Source of the DNA: Sophora flavescens
Lineage: Eukaryota > Streptophyta > Magnoliopsida > Fabales > Fabaceae
Reading direction: 5' to 3'
DNA: 64,000 nt
Assembly: GCA_030762895.1 (NCBI GenBank)
Contig: CM061062.1
Coordinates: 282,778,397 to 282,842,396 of the forward strand
The notes beneath the pieces are model-generated. The model worked only from the letters and a program-made list of their open reading frames with translations. It was not told the DNA's origin and made no database searches. The position numbers were made by a program, and so were the translations under genes. Of this stretch, positions 1 through 11,240 are shown piece after piece. Every line of letters starts with the position of its first letter. The first letter of the stretch is position 1.

Positions 1-1013
1 CACGGCTGTGACATGTCAGCTGAACTAGACCCTCACAGGCAGAACTGATCACGGCCTAGCCGTGATGGTGGTCATGGCCGTGACAGACCAACCAGTGAAG
101 CAACCTCCAAGGCAGAATCTGTCATGGCCTGGACGTGATGGCCATCACGGTCGTGACGTGTAATATGTGGATCTTTAGAAACGGATTTGATCTGAAATTG
201 TGGTTGCTAAGTTACCCTAGTCTATAAATAGAGCACTTAGGCTCGAAAATAGGGGGACTCTTAGAGACTCTTAGGGACTTTTGGGGGCTGCTCCCTTAGG
301 CAAAATTAGGATTTTCTCTCTTCTTCTTCTTCTTCTCTTCTCTTAGATTTTCATTCATGTTTTTGTTAATCAAGCTTGCCATGACCATGGCCATGCTTGA
401 GTAGTAGTTTTATTTCTAGGGATTGGGGCTATGTCCAAGATTTGTTTTATGTTATGAATTGATGTTTTCCCTTTGTTAATTTCAATTTGCTTTCGATTTG
501 GTTTCTATCGCATGAATTACTTGTGAATCTGGTGCGCACTTATTTGCATGTCGTAGATACTCTAAGGAGGAACCTAGCGGTGAACTTAGGTATTGGATCT
601 ATAGGAATCAAACTTAGGACTTAAATCACGAGAGTTAGAAGCGGTCCTGCGAGGGTTCACGGATTATTACAGAACTTAAAGGGTTCAATTTAAATTCAAT
701 TACCACGAGAGTAGGGGTTGGTTTAATTGGGCACGGTTTTTGTAACCCGAGAGGGAGCATTAACTTATTGAGGATAAATTCGCCTTCAAAGCAATTTTGG
801 TAATTAACAAGGGGTAGTCAATTTGGTAACATGAACAATCTTGTTGGTAACCCAATTCCTAGGAATCCCTTTTGATCTGAAAAACCCCTAATTGATTTAC
901 TTTCCTGTTTTAATTGATTGCATTATTAAATATTTGATTTTCTAGTTAATTCTTATTACAAAAATCAAATCTTTTCAAAATCCTTTTTTTTAGTCCAGTT
1001 TAATTGATTTAAT
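1..1013 (+). mobile_element. 5' LTR (first part) of an Athila/Tat-type Ty3/gypsy retrotransposon
   Basis: Non-coding LTR with a TATA box (TCTATAAATA, 221-230) followed by a pyrimidine-rich leader (TTCTTCTTCTTC near 320). The LTR begins outside the window. It is interrupted at 1013 by the CACTA element and resumes at 9400, ending near 9494 just before a primer-binding site. The first 165 bases are GC-rich and full of inverted motifs such as ATCACGGCCTAGCCGTGAT. Assignment rests on the primer site and the gag that follow on the same strand. Confidence 0.75.
222..231 (+). promoter_or_regulatory. TATA box of the Athila/Tat-type LTR
   Basis: CTATAAATAG lies in the LTR of the plus-strand element, about 85 bases upstream of a CT-rich leader. 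Its position fits the U3/R promoter of a plant LTR retrotransposon. Transcription itself cannot be judged from sequence. Confidence 0.6.
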
Positions 1014-1335
1014 CACTACAAAAAAGGTTATTTAGCGACCGAAAATAGTGACCGAATTTGTTGGTTGCTGTTTGCGACCGAAATGGCGACCGGTTGTAGG
1101 ATCTAAATCAAACACTGATTAGAGTTGATATTGCGACCGAAATAGCGACCGAGTTAAATGCAATGGTTAAATTTATTTATCGTTGCGACTGATATTAAAT
1201 CGGTCGCTAAACGGAGCGTAAAAAATTAAAATAGAGCGTGTTAGCGACCGAATTTTAAATCGGTCGCTAAATTTATGAATTCAAATTTCAAATTAACCCA
1301 TTTAGCGACCGAATAATTTGGTCGCTAAAGCAGAA
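1014..1335. repeat. Left terminal and subterminal repeats of the CACTA element
   Basis: TTTAGCGACCGAA and its complement GGTCGCTAAA recur about every 20-50 bases from 1030 to 1330. In CACTA elements such arrays are the binding sites of the TNPA-type protein that brings the ends together. The matching array is at 9018-9396. Confidence 0.9.
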
Positions 1336-3261
1336 ATCCCTAAATCGTGTAGAGCCCTCTTTCCTTCCTTATTTTTGCGTTTTTCTTCTTTGTTCCTTCA
1401 AGCCTCTCTATTCCCTCAACCCCTCCACGCCCACCTCTCTCTGTCGCAGCTGACCGTCGTCGCCACCACCGCAACGCAACCACCACCACTCTGCACCTCC
1501 TCCCTTTCCATTCGCCTCTTCCCATTTGGCCTCCCTCTTTGCCTTTGCCCCATATCCGCCACCACCCCTCCACCCTCCTCTGGCCACTGTTTGCGTCGTC
1601 AAAGTCACCACCGCAACTCCACCACCAAGGTATGTTAAATCCCCCTTCTTCCTCTCCCCATTGTGCACAACCCCCTCCCCATCTCCCTGCTTTTCTCCTC
1701 TTCTCTGACTTCTCTGGTTTGTGTTTTCAGCTCTCCCCCACTCTTTGCATTGGTGACTGATTGTGGCTCCATTTCTCTTCAAAGCGTAAGCTTCCATTTC
1801 TCTTTATTTGCTAAACCCTAAATTCTCTATTGCTTCCACTGCCCTGCTATCATATTCTGTTATGTCAAATTACTCAATTGTTGTTGTGTGGATTTTGATC
1901 AGTACATTCATGCTTGCAACAACTTGTTTATATGTTGTGTCAGTATTTATCAGTTAGGCGTAATGTATATAAACATAAGTCAGTGTCAATGTGAATTTGG
2001 GCTGTTTGCACATTTGAAAAATTGAGTTTTATACTTGAGGATTTAATTAGAAATGAGACTGTAGTAATTGATTTATGTTTTTAAATATTTTAATGTTAAA
2101 ATAGTGTTCAAAAGAGTTAATATGATTTTGATTGTGTCATTCGTATTGATTTAAGCGAATATGAGAAGGGATTAATTTTTAAGGCTACTGTGGTAAGAGT
2201 AAAGGAGTTGAAAAACTCAAACCGATTTTTGGCAAAACACATAAATAACAATTTTTTTGCTTCTATCCATAAGTGAGTTTAGGACTCAAAATGGGTTTGC
2301 AGTCATGTTTGAACATATAAACAAAGTTCATCAAGATAATCGATGTTTACAACAACTTACTTTGTCCGGAAATTTGGTGCAATCCATTTTATCGAGTCTT
2401 GAGATGAGAAGCCAAGAATACGCCAAAAAGATAGATAGATTTATATATTTTGAGTAGCTTCACTTCTTCAAACTTCATGAACTGATGTTAAAGGTCGGTA
2501 GTAATTCAACTTTTTGGTGCACTGATTATGTTTTTATATATATTATTGCTATTATTATTTTCAACGTGCTCTTCCTTGTCTCTTTGGTTAGAGACTTAGG
2601 TAGGAGGATCAGTTAACCATGTGTGTCTTTTGTTGTTGTAAGTTGAGTATGCTTACTACTTGGTGCTTTGGATTATGTGCTTTAGTTAGGTATATCTTTA
2701 TTTGTGATTTTTCCCCATGTTTGTTAACAGAGGCACATGATTGTTTAATGTTAAGTGAGTGACTTAAGGTCAAAATGATTTATTAATTAAAGCATAGACA
2801 AAAAAACATTAGATTGGGCAACTATTCCTATGGAGGGGGATAGATGGGTATAGAGGTGTACTTTGGAAAAAGTTAAACTAACACGGTGAGGTGATATTTC
2901 TATATGTTACGTTTATTTTGGGAAGTAAGGGATTACTTAAGAAAAAAAGGAATCACTTGATTCTGATAGATAACACTCATACCAAGTTACAAGTTGTTCT
3001 AAATTTGTAACCGTATATTATTGAATCTATTTTATATTAATTTATGTGTTTCTAGTCTTACAAATAGTTGTACTGGATTCTGTATATATAGAATAGTGAT
3101 TTGATTTGAAAGGACTAATATCATTTATGCACGATAGGTCCTTGTTGTCATATTCTTCTACAAACTGTTGGCTCCGGCTCCTCCCCTTATCCTTACTCGG
3201 TTGTGTTTTCTCTCTCAGGTAAGTTCTCTGAACACTCAGTGTAATGTATTATATGAATTAT
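1336..3261 (+). other. Non-coding leader region of the CACTA element
   Basis: From 1345 to 1760 the plus strand is strongly pyrimidine-rich, resembling a long 5' leader; open frames here are low-complexity (Pro/Ser/His-rich) and not convincing. From 1760 to 3261 the sequence is AT-rich with no recognisable coding content. It probably holds the promoter and upstream introns of the transposase transcript. Confidence 0.45.
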
Positions 3262-3506
3262 CGTGTTGTTTGGTAGTGGAGAGCTGAGCTCAATAGGATG
3301 TGATCTTGTCTGATTGTATGCTGATAATTTAATGTTTATGCATGTGTTTGTCAGTATGTGTTGTTTGTTAGTGGAGAGTGGAGCTCAATAGGATGTCATC
3401 CTGTCCGAAAGGCGGGATGTTGGTTGTGTGCTGATAATTTAGAAATTATGCATGTGTTTGACAATTAACTGCTACTTGTTTGTGGAGAGCGGAGCTCAAT
3501 AGGATG
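3262..3506 (+). repeat. Three-copy imperfect tandem repeat inside the CACTA element
   Basis: A unit beginning with a GTGGAGAG core and GAGCTCAATAGGATG recurs at about 3273, 3369 and 3480 (periods about 96 and 111). Each copy is followed by similar GCTGATAATTTA and GCATGTGTTTG blocks. It lies about 0.6 kb upstream of the transposase start. No function is known. Confidence 0.7.
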
Positions 3507-4099
3507 TTTGCTACAATATTTTATCTACGTTTGTATTGATTTACGCTGCAATTTATATAAGCTCAACAATGTTGCAATATTTATAGGTTAATGGTTTTAT
3601 TTTCTGTTAGAGTTAATAATTAATTTACGAAAGCCTTAGTTTCCTATTTGAGATTCAATATTAATGAGCATGCGTAACTTATCAAGGTATGCACGCTCAT
3701 TGTATTGAATCTTGAATTGTCCAAGTGGGACAGTTTGGGAAAAAACTTTTTCACACTCGTACAATAGTCATTTCCATGTTCAAATGCCTTATATATATAC
3801 TTGTTGAAATCTCGGTCTGATGCATTTCCTTTTGTTCTCCTGGTGCATACTTGATCGCGGTGATGCTCACCGTGCTCGAGTCGTGTACTTGGAGACCGAT
3901 GGAAAATGCTGTCGAAATTTTGTTAAGCATAAGGTATTTGAATAAGGGAATAACTATTATTAGTCGAGTGTGGTAAAGGTTTCTTCTCGAATGGGATAGG
4001 TTCATACCTTGTCATAAGAACGAGATTGATGGAGTTATTGGAATGCACCGTAATATATGTGTTAATTTTTTTTTGGTCAGGCTATTTAATTGCCAGCAA

Positions 4100-6912
4100 T
4101 GGATATTCCGGAGAATCGGAAATGGATGTATCATAGGTTGGATCGGAATAAACATCTTAGGGAAGAATATAGAGTTGGAGTGGGTGAGTTTATAGAGTTT
4201 GCTGTTAGCCAGGAGAGATTTATACGGCTGGGCGGTGATCATTTGAGGTGTCCTTGCAAAAAATGCAAGTGTCAATCTTTCAAAAACGTGGATGGTTTGT
4301 AGCCGATCTTTATGAGAAGGGCTTCATGCCTGATTACTATTGGTGGAGTAACCATGGTGAGACGTTGCCTGATTTAAACCCGATTGTGTTTGAAGGTTCG
4401 TACTATGGAAGTGGTGACCGGATGGAAGAATTGAATCCATACGAGCAGATGGGGGAGAAGATGGTGGAATGGTTTCCCAATACATAGAGGAGAATCCGAA
4501 TCCCGAAGCTCAAAGATTCTATGATATGCTGAGTGCTGCACGATCTCCATTGTGGGAAGGATGTCGAGAGTACACGGAGTTGTCGATGTGCATGGAATGG
4601 TCGAGTATCAAATCTGACTACAATAAGCAAGAAGGCTGTTTTAATCGTCTCACCAGGTCAGTGTCCAAGGCGTTGCCAGAAGACAATCGGATGCCTACTA
4701 GTTTTTATCATGCTAAGAAGTCTGTGGAAAATTTGGGTCTGGGGTGTTTGAAAATTGATTGTTGCCCGAATGGATGTATGTTGTACTATAAGGATGATTC
4801 AGCGGAAAACATAACATGTTGTCGATTTTGTGGTGTGGATCGGTATAAGACAACCACTAGGATGGGCATTGAGAAGAAGAGGTAGCTAAAAAAGATGTGG
4901 TACTTTCCGCTCGTGCTAAGACTTACAAGATTGTACTCTTTGATGGTCACTGCAGCTTACATGAAGTGGCATAGTGAGCATGATAGGGAGCAAAATGTCT
5001 TGTGTCATCCATCTGACGGAGAAGCTTGGAAGCATTTTGATAGGGTTCATATGGCATTTTCGCAGGACCCTCGGAACGTCCGATTGGGGTTATCTACTGA
5101 TGGATTTAATCCTTTCGGGCAGTCTGGAAAAGCATACTCTTGTTGGTCGGTTATCCTGACTCCGTACAATCTTCCCCTAGGGATGTGCATGAAGCGGGAG
5201 TTTATGTTCCTAACAGTCATAATTTCGGGTCCGTCTAATCCAAAAGGTAAGATTGATGTGTACTTGCAGCCGCTGATAGATGAGTTGACGATGCTGTGGA
5301 ATGATGGTGTGTTGACACATGACGTATCTTTGGGGCAGAATTTCATCATGAAATCAGCTTTGATGTGGACGATCAACGACTTTTCCGCCTATGGGATGAT
5401 GTCGGGTTGGATGACCGCGGGGAAGCTTGGATGCCCAATGTGTATGGAGCGATCGAAGGCATTCATGCTTAAAAACAGTCGAAAGATCTCATATTTTGAT
5501 TGTCATCCTCAATTCCTTCCAGAAGATCATCCTTATAGGCGGAACAAGAATGCATTCAAGAAAGAGTGTTGATGCAATGGTTACATGGAATGAAGAGTCA
5601 TGATTGCCACGTGTTCATGCAATGGTTGCTTCCAATTGCGTTCGACGCATTACCGAAGCAAATTTGGAACCCACTTGTTGAGCTTAGCCACTTTTTCAGT
5701 GGAAGTCAAGATACCCGTTTTGTTATGTAAGCTGGAGCAAATCTTCCCGCCGAGTTTCTTTGATTCCATGGAACACCTGCCAGTTCATCTACCTTACGAA
5801 GCACGAGTTGGTGGCCCAGTCCAATACCGCTGGATGTATCCATTTGAGAGGTAAACAACATCAACTATTTTACTTAATACATATGAAATTCACGAACACG
5901 AGATCGTAGTTTAGCTTTCCCTAAAACCAGTAATTATTTGTATGTATCCCTCTTTAATAGGTTCCTGCACTCCCTTAAACACAAAGTCAAGAACAAGGCA
6001 CGAGTGGAGGGTTCCATTTGTGAAGCATACTTAATAGAGGAGACTTCCACTTTTGCCTCTTATTACTATCCTGGACGGAGTTAACACGAGAAGGACTAGG
6101 ATGCCTAGAAACGTTGATTCGGGCGAAAGAAGTTCAACTAGTCCTCCTATATCAATATTCAACTATCCGGGCAGATTTAGTGGCAAATCAAAAGGATACT
6201 TCTTGGAGCAGCGTGACATTAATGATGCTCATCTGTATATCCTTCAAAATTGTGAAGAGGTGGCACCATATTTAGAGTAAGTTTCTACAATGTCTTTTAT
6301 AAGTTCAATTGACATTTATGATTATTAATCGTCCTGCTGTTAATCTCCCATATGTAGGATGTACGACAATTTTCTAAGGGATCTCCAACCTGACATTTCA
6401 AACGATCAGGTTGATCGAGAAATTACTTCTCACTTTGCTACGTGGTTTAGTAAATATGTAGGTTAAGCATCTTCATTTGTTGCAATACATTTTATCTCCT
6501 TAAATATATAGCATGTATAAGAATAATATAATATTTGATTTTTTAGGTACTAGATCCAGAAAACAATGTTCAAAATCCATTGTTGACAAATTTGGCATGG
6601 GGGCCTAACAGATGGGTTACATCACGTAATACTTATATTAAGATAAAGGCTCGCAGTATAATTATTGATAATGTAATCAACCAGCTTGAAAAAGATGCTC
6701 CGTACCAAGATGATGAGTTTTCAAGACCCCACATACCGTTGAAAATTACGCCGGACATTATTGTTAATTCTCCGGCGGACATTTCCGGGAATGGGTTATT
6801 GAAAGAGAGTTATTGGATCAATCCGAGTTGGACGCATCTAGCGAAGGCACATTCCGATCAAGTGACACTGATGAGAGTGAGGGTGAATTTAGTGACAGAG
6901 ATTCTACTTAGG
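4100..6912 (+). pseudogene. TNP2-like CACTA transposase, broken
   Basis: The first exon (ATG at 4100) encodes a transposase-associated zinc-binding domain, seen as WMYHR then CPCKKCKC, and ends in a stop near 4300 because of a frameshift. The next frames (4290-4487, 4469-4885, 4895-5572) carry TNP2 (Transposase_21) blocks: MWYFPL, LSTDGFNPFG, and ALMWTINDFSAYGMMSGW with two Cys nearby. A stop at 5570-5572 is followed at once by HDCHVFMQWLLPIAF, so the central part normally between these blocks is deleted. A DUF4218-like block (LCKLEQIFPPSFFDS to WMYPFER, about 5700-5852) and C-terminal blocks (SIFNYPGR, AWGPNRWVTSRNTY) follow after intron-like gaps. With several frameshifts and deletions this cannot encode active transposase. 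Confidence 0.88.
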
Positions 6913-7017
6913 TAATTTATTTGTCATAATTCATTGTGTAAATGTCATTCTACTTAGGTAATTTAATTTTGTATTATTTACGTTTTTGTGTAATCATCTT
7001 TTCATTTTTTACACAGA

Positions 7018-8772
7018 TGGCAGATTCCTCTAGAGGTAGGGGTCGTCGTGGAGGTCGTGGCAGAGGTCGTGTTGCGAGAGTCCCTTCGCCGGCCGACCCC
7101 ACGACCTTCCGAGACGAGACCACCCTACCAAAGACACCTTTGTGGGCCAGGACACCTCAGGGTGATGGACTTGCACCCCCAACCCAGCCTCATGTGGTTG
7201 GGACACAGGCTGCACCCTCATTATCCACACCTACGACAGGACCATCATCATCATCGGGACAGGAGAGTCGTGGTCCATCCGACAGGAGGATTCTTCTTAT
7301 CCCCAGGGGGGATAACGAGTAAGCTAATTTAATTTTTTAATATATATAAAGTATCGTTAATTTCTATTTACTTGTTTTTTAATTTATTTATAACGTTTAT
7401 TAATGCTCTAATTTTCCTGCAGCTTTCTGCCCGCGAAGGGCCCTTCTGATTCGATATCGAAGATCCTGTGATGCAAGTTTGATGGTCCATGGCCTACATG
7501 GAAGGCCATCCCAGGGGGTCATAGGGATAAGTTGTTTCTAGAGTTTAAGGTAACAATTTATTAAGTTATTTAAATTAAATTTACATTATATATATATATA
7601 CACACACACGAATTTCCTAACAATTGTACGTTGCAGAAAGAGTATAGGTGGGATGTAGCTTTAGAGGGTCTCGTCAGGGACATATTTGAGCATAAAGGCT
7701 CACTGGTCATGAAGAATCTGACGAACAAGCTGAGGAAGGGTAAGAATAAGGGGAAATGGGTGGATCCTGAGATCAGGAGGCAGCTGGACCAAGATCTTGG
7801 GCTCGAGAAGTTCCAGGAGATCCAGGCCACAACTCGGCGTAATCGAGCTTCTGATGGTGGCGCATGTGCTTGGACCGGCGGGTCTAAATCAGCCGCCGCC
7901 CACTACGACGAGCTGGTAATACATTAAACTTTTGACTTATTATACTATTTAATTAATTAGTTTTCATTTTTAATTATTATTATGAATTTAAGATTATATT
8001 TTTCTGTGCAGAAAGCACAGAAACAGCGGGCGGGCCCCCACTGCTATGGAGTTGGTGGAGAGGACGAAGAAGTTGAAGTCGGGACATGGGTCAACGACAA
8101 GGCCCGTAACTATGCTGTAAGCAAAAAAACAATTTAGTGTTTACTTGTAATTTATTATAAATGATTTGTTAATATTGATTATAATTTTCACTAAATCTCT
8201 TCAGCTATAGTTTGTAGGTGGGCTTCAACGAGAAGAAGGACGATTCCATATCACGTGCCTCACTGTCACAAGATGAGGCCTTGACTGGTGATGGGCCCAG
8301 CTCTCCTATCTCCGTCGACGATAATGCCATTTATTTGGAGGTCGTCGGGGGCAGGAACAAGAAGGGGCACGTGTATGGCCTCGGACACCTGGGAGGCGAG
8401 TTTATCGCTTCATCATCCGGCATGCCTGCTCCTTCCTACGCTGATACCGTCCCTCAGGAGCAGTTCAACCAAATGTAGGACACCATCATGCAGCTGAACG
8501 TGGAGCTTCGGGAGAAGAGCGAGAGAGAGCAGCAGATGGCGAACCGTATTGCATGATTGACTCACTCACACCAAGAATGGTGCGAGACGAGCATCGAGCG
8601 GGGCGGACATCTGCGGCTGTTGTTGGAGAAGATGAGGATCAATACTCCAGTTGCTCAGGGTGATGCTCGACGGTTTTGCCGCTCTTGTCGCTCCTCCGCT
8701 CCACCGTCGGCCATCGATGTCTCTGCACCGCAGAGGACGATCGATAGCGAGCGTCGGTGTTACGGACGTTGA
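7018..8772 (+). pseudogene. TNPA-like (plant Transposase_24 type) CACTA protein, broken
   Basis: The start is MADSSRGRGRRGGRGRGR (ATG 7018), an RGG-like basic N terminus. Exon-like pieces follow with GT-AG limits: 7018-7317, about 7424-7550, 7637-7915, 8012-8116 and 8217-8772. The third piece has the family core KEYRWDVALEGLVRDIF and a basic stretch ending KGKWVDPEIRRQLDQDLG; the later pieces hold WVNDKARNYA and FNEKKDDSISRASLSQDEA. Stops lie at about 7470 and 8476, and a frame change in the 8012 exon, so the gene is decayed. In related elements this protein binds the subterminal repeats. It follows the TNP2-like gene on the same strand. Confidence 0.82.
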
Positions 8773-9017
8773 GGATGATTGGATTCCTCCCCCTCATCAT
8801 GACTGATTAATTTTTTTTCTTCATATTTTTGACTTTAAACGATTCCTGTCTTTACGCTTTGGATTTTTTTTTAATATAGATTCATTATTTCTTATGATTG
8901 TAGATTTCATTAGTAATTTGGTGTGTTTTATTAGTAATTTTGCTAAACTTTAAAGAAAATCAGAAAAAATTTATTATTTTAAAAATTTAATTTAATTTTT
9001 TTTAATAAAAACCAGTT

Positions 9018-9396
9018 TAGCGACCGAATTAGAAACCAATAATTCGGTCGCTAAACTTTAATTAACATTAACAAATTGTGGTCTAGCGACCGAAAATCCG
9101 TCGCTAATATAGGTTAACAGTAACCAACATTGGCGACCGAAATAGCAACCGATTATCGGTCACTAAAAATGGTTACCCAAACAATGCGACCAACCGTGTA
9201 GTGACCATTTTTTTATTATTTAGCGACCGAAATTACGGTCGCCATTTAGTGACCGAATTATTATTTCGGTGTCTAAAAGTTTAGCGACCAGGTTATCAGC
9301 CACCACCATGAAACGGTCGCTAACTTAAATAGCGACCGAATTAGAAAGTTTAGCGACCGAATATGCCGGTCGCTAAACGGTTCTTTTTTTGTAGTG
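9018..9396. repeat. Right subterminal and terminal repeats of the CACTA element
   Basis: Many TTTAGCGACCGAA and CGGTCGCTAAA copies, several as close inverted pairs (for example either side of 9040), end in TTTTTTTGTAGTG at 9396. They mirror the left array. The stretch 8773-9017 between the TNPA-like gene and this array is AT-rich and holds nothing else recognisable. Confidence 0.9.
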
Positions 9397-9399
9397 AAT

Positions 9400-9494
9400 A
9401 ATTAATTGTTATTTGAGATCACGGTCTCTGTGGGATCGATCTTTTTATTATTTGGCGACGAATCCGGTACACTTGCCAGAATCCAACACCATCA
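9400..9494 (+). mobile_element. 3' end of the interrupted Athila/Tat-type 5' LTR
   Basis: After the CACTA target duplication the LTR resumes with GAGATCACGGTCTCTGTGG, a sequence style found near the 3' end of Athila/Tat LTRs, and finishes in CACCATCA at 9494. A tRNA-type primer site begins seven bases later, fixing the LTR end. Confidence 0.75.
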
Positions 9495-9500
9495 AGTTTT

Positions 9501-9518
9501 TGGCGCCGTTGTCGGGGA
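9501..9518 (+). promoter_or_regulatory. Primer-binding site of the Athila/Tat-type element
   Basis: TGGCGCCGTTGTCGGGGA follows the LTR end. Elements of this lineage use TGGCGCCGTTGCCGGGGA, which is complementary to the 3' end of plant tRNA-Asp. This copy differs by one base (T for C). Confidence 0.85.
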
Positions 9519-9783
9519 CTGTGCTTTCTTGAATCTCAATTTAATTTTTAAATTGATTTTTCTGGACTTTTTCTTTTTATTTATTTATTTTATATTAAAA
9601 AAAATTCATTTATCTCTTTTTCTTTTTTTAGTATCTGTCTCTCTCTTATAGGTGTTTTTCTCTTTTATGCAAAGATCCCTAAGTCTTGGAAGCCTTATTG
9701 AGGTTGACCCCGAAATCGAAAGGACCTTTCATAGACGTAGGAGACTACAAAGAGAGAGGGAGACGTTGATTCTCATTCCACTC

Positions 9784-11240
9784 ATGGCGAATCTACCGGA
9801 TACAAAACCATTGAAGGACTACACAGCCCCCAAATGCTAGGGGTTTGCGAACTGGGATTGCTAGGCCAGAAATCGAGGTGGAGAACTACACTATACCGCC
9901 TATGCTAATTAGCATGATTAGGCAACATCAATTCAGAGGATTGCCCTCGGAGGACCCGACCGATCATGTGGAGACATTCTTGGAGTTCACCGATGCAATT
10001 AGAATTCACGGCGCCCCGATTGATGCTATTCGCTTGAGGTTGTTCCCCTCCTCTCTTACTGGAAAGGCAAAAGCTTGGCTGAAGCAAGTGCCCGCTAATA
10101 CCTTGTCGACTTGGGACCAACTGGAGCAGGCATTCTTGGAGAAATTCTTCCCTCCATCCGAGACGGCTTACCTACGAACTCCGATCACCGGCTTCTTCCA
10201 AAAGGACGGAGAATGCTTATCCGAAGCTTGGGATCGCTACAAGGGATTGCTAGAGTCTTGCCCACATCATGGACTCGAGAGGTGGCTATTAGTGCATACC
10301 TTCTACAACGGATTGGATTACTCTTCGAAGGTGTCACTTGACTCCGCAGCTGGTGGAGCCTTTATGAATAGACCACTGACCGAAGCATTCAATATCATTG
10401 AAAACATAGCCACCAACTACCACCAATAGGGTTCGGAAAGAGGTAATAACCCAAAAAAGCTTTCGGGGGTTAAGTTTGAAATGAATAGCACTGATCTAAT
10501 TATGTCTAAAATTGACTCACTGAATAAATGCTTTGATAAGCTTGAAAAGGCTAATGTGAGTTCAATAGGTGCTACTGATGTTGTTTGTGAGATTTGTGGA
10601 ATGCAGGGACATGACATAATGGAGTGCCCACATGGTATTGCTCCTAGATCTGGTGCTTCGGGGGAACAAGTGAACTCTTGTCACAACTTCTATGACACGA
10701 ACCTGAAGCTACCAAATTATGCTCCTCCTAATTCTTACAACCAAGGAAGGAAGAATAGCCCTTACCTCTCCTACGGGAACTACAACAACACGTTGAATCA
10801 CAAATTTCAGGAAGGCCAAGGTAATAGGAAACCCGCATCGGGGTATCCTCAGGTACAAAATTCTAAACTTGAGTCTCTCTTGGAAAATTTTGTTGAAACT
10901 CAAACAAAACAAAATGAAGAGTTTAGGCAACAAGGTAGGGTAGTCAATGAGGCAATAAAAGAGTTAGCATCTAAGGTAGATAACTTAGCTATCCATAATA
11001 ACATGTTAGAAACTCATATTGCCCAACAAGCTAGTACATATACTAGAACTAAGGCTACGTTCCCAGGACAATCCAAAGTTAATCCCAATGAGCACTGTAA
11101 TGCTATATACTTAAGGGATGATAAGCTTGGGGTAATTGAAAAGGATGTGGAATGCGAGGAGGACATGAGTGAACATGAAGAGATAGAGCCAAAGTATGCC
11201 CCTCCACCACCTTACCAACCCCCAATACCTTTCCCACAAA
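9784..11240 (+). pseudogene. gag of the Athila/Tat-type element, broken and truncated
   Basis: An ATG at 9784 opens MANLPDTKPLKDYTAPK; a stop (9838-9840) and a +1 frame change follow. The main body (9845-10429) carries the retrotransposon gag core: PTDHVETFLEFTDAI, LTGKAKAWLKQVP and WDQLEQAFLEKFFP. A TAG at 10427-10429 interrupts the frame, which then runs to 11263 with a zinc knuckle (CEICGMQGHDIMEC, about 10590-10630), Asn/Tyr-rich linker and coiled-coil-like QTKQNEEFRQQ. The frame ends abruptly near 11240, where it abuts an unrelated minus-strand gypsy fragment. No protease or pol follows. The leader 9519-9783 is AT-rich and non-coding. Confidence 0.88.

Larger units (their letters stand above)
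1014..9396 (+). mobile_element. CACTA (En/Spm-type) DNA transposon, complete ends
   Basis: The element starts CACTACAAAAAAGG and ends TTTTTTTGTAGTG, so both termini carry the CACTA signature as inverted repeats. It is flanked by a 3-bp duplication AAT (1011-1013 and 9397-9399), the size CACTA transposases make. Both subterminal regions are packed with TAGCGACCG motifs in both orientations. Inside, in plus orientation, lie a TNP2-like gene (4100-6912) and a TNPA-like gene (7018-8772), the usual two-gene layout of autonomous plant CACTA elements. Both genes carry stops, frameshifts and deletions, so the copy should be non-autonomous but may still be mobilised in trans. It sits inside an older gypsy LTR. 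Confidence 0.95.

Noticed and set aside
1318..1797. Overlapping open frames on both strands in the CACTA leader
   Set aside because: They are low-complexity products of a pyrimidine-rich strand with no domain and no agreement with the transposase layout.
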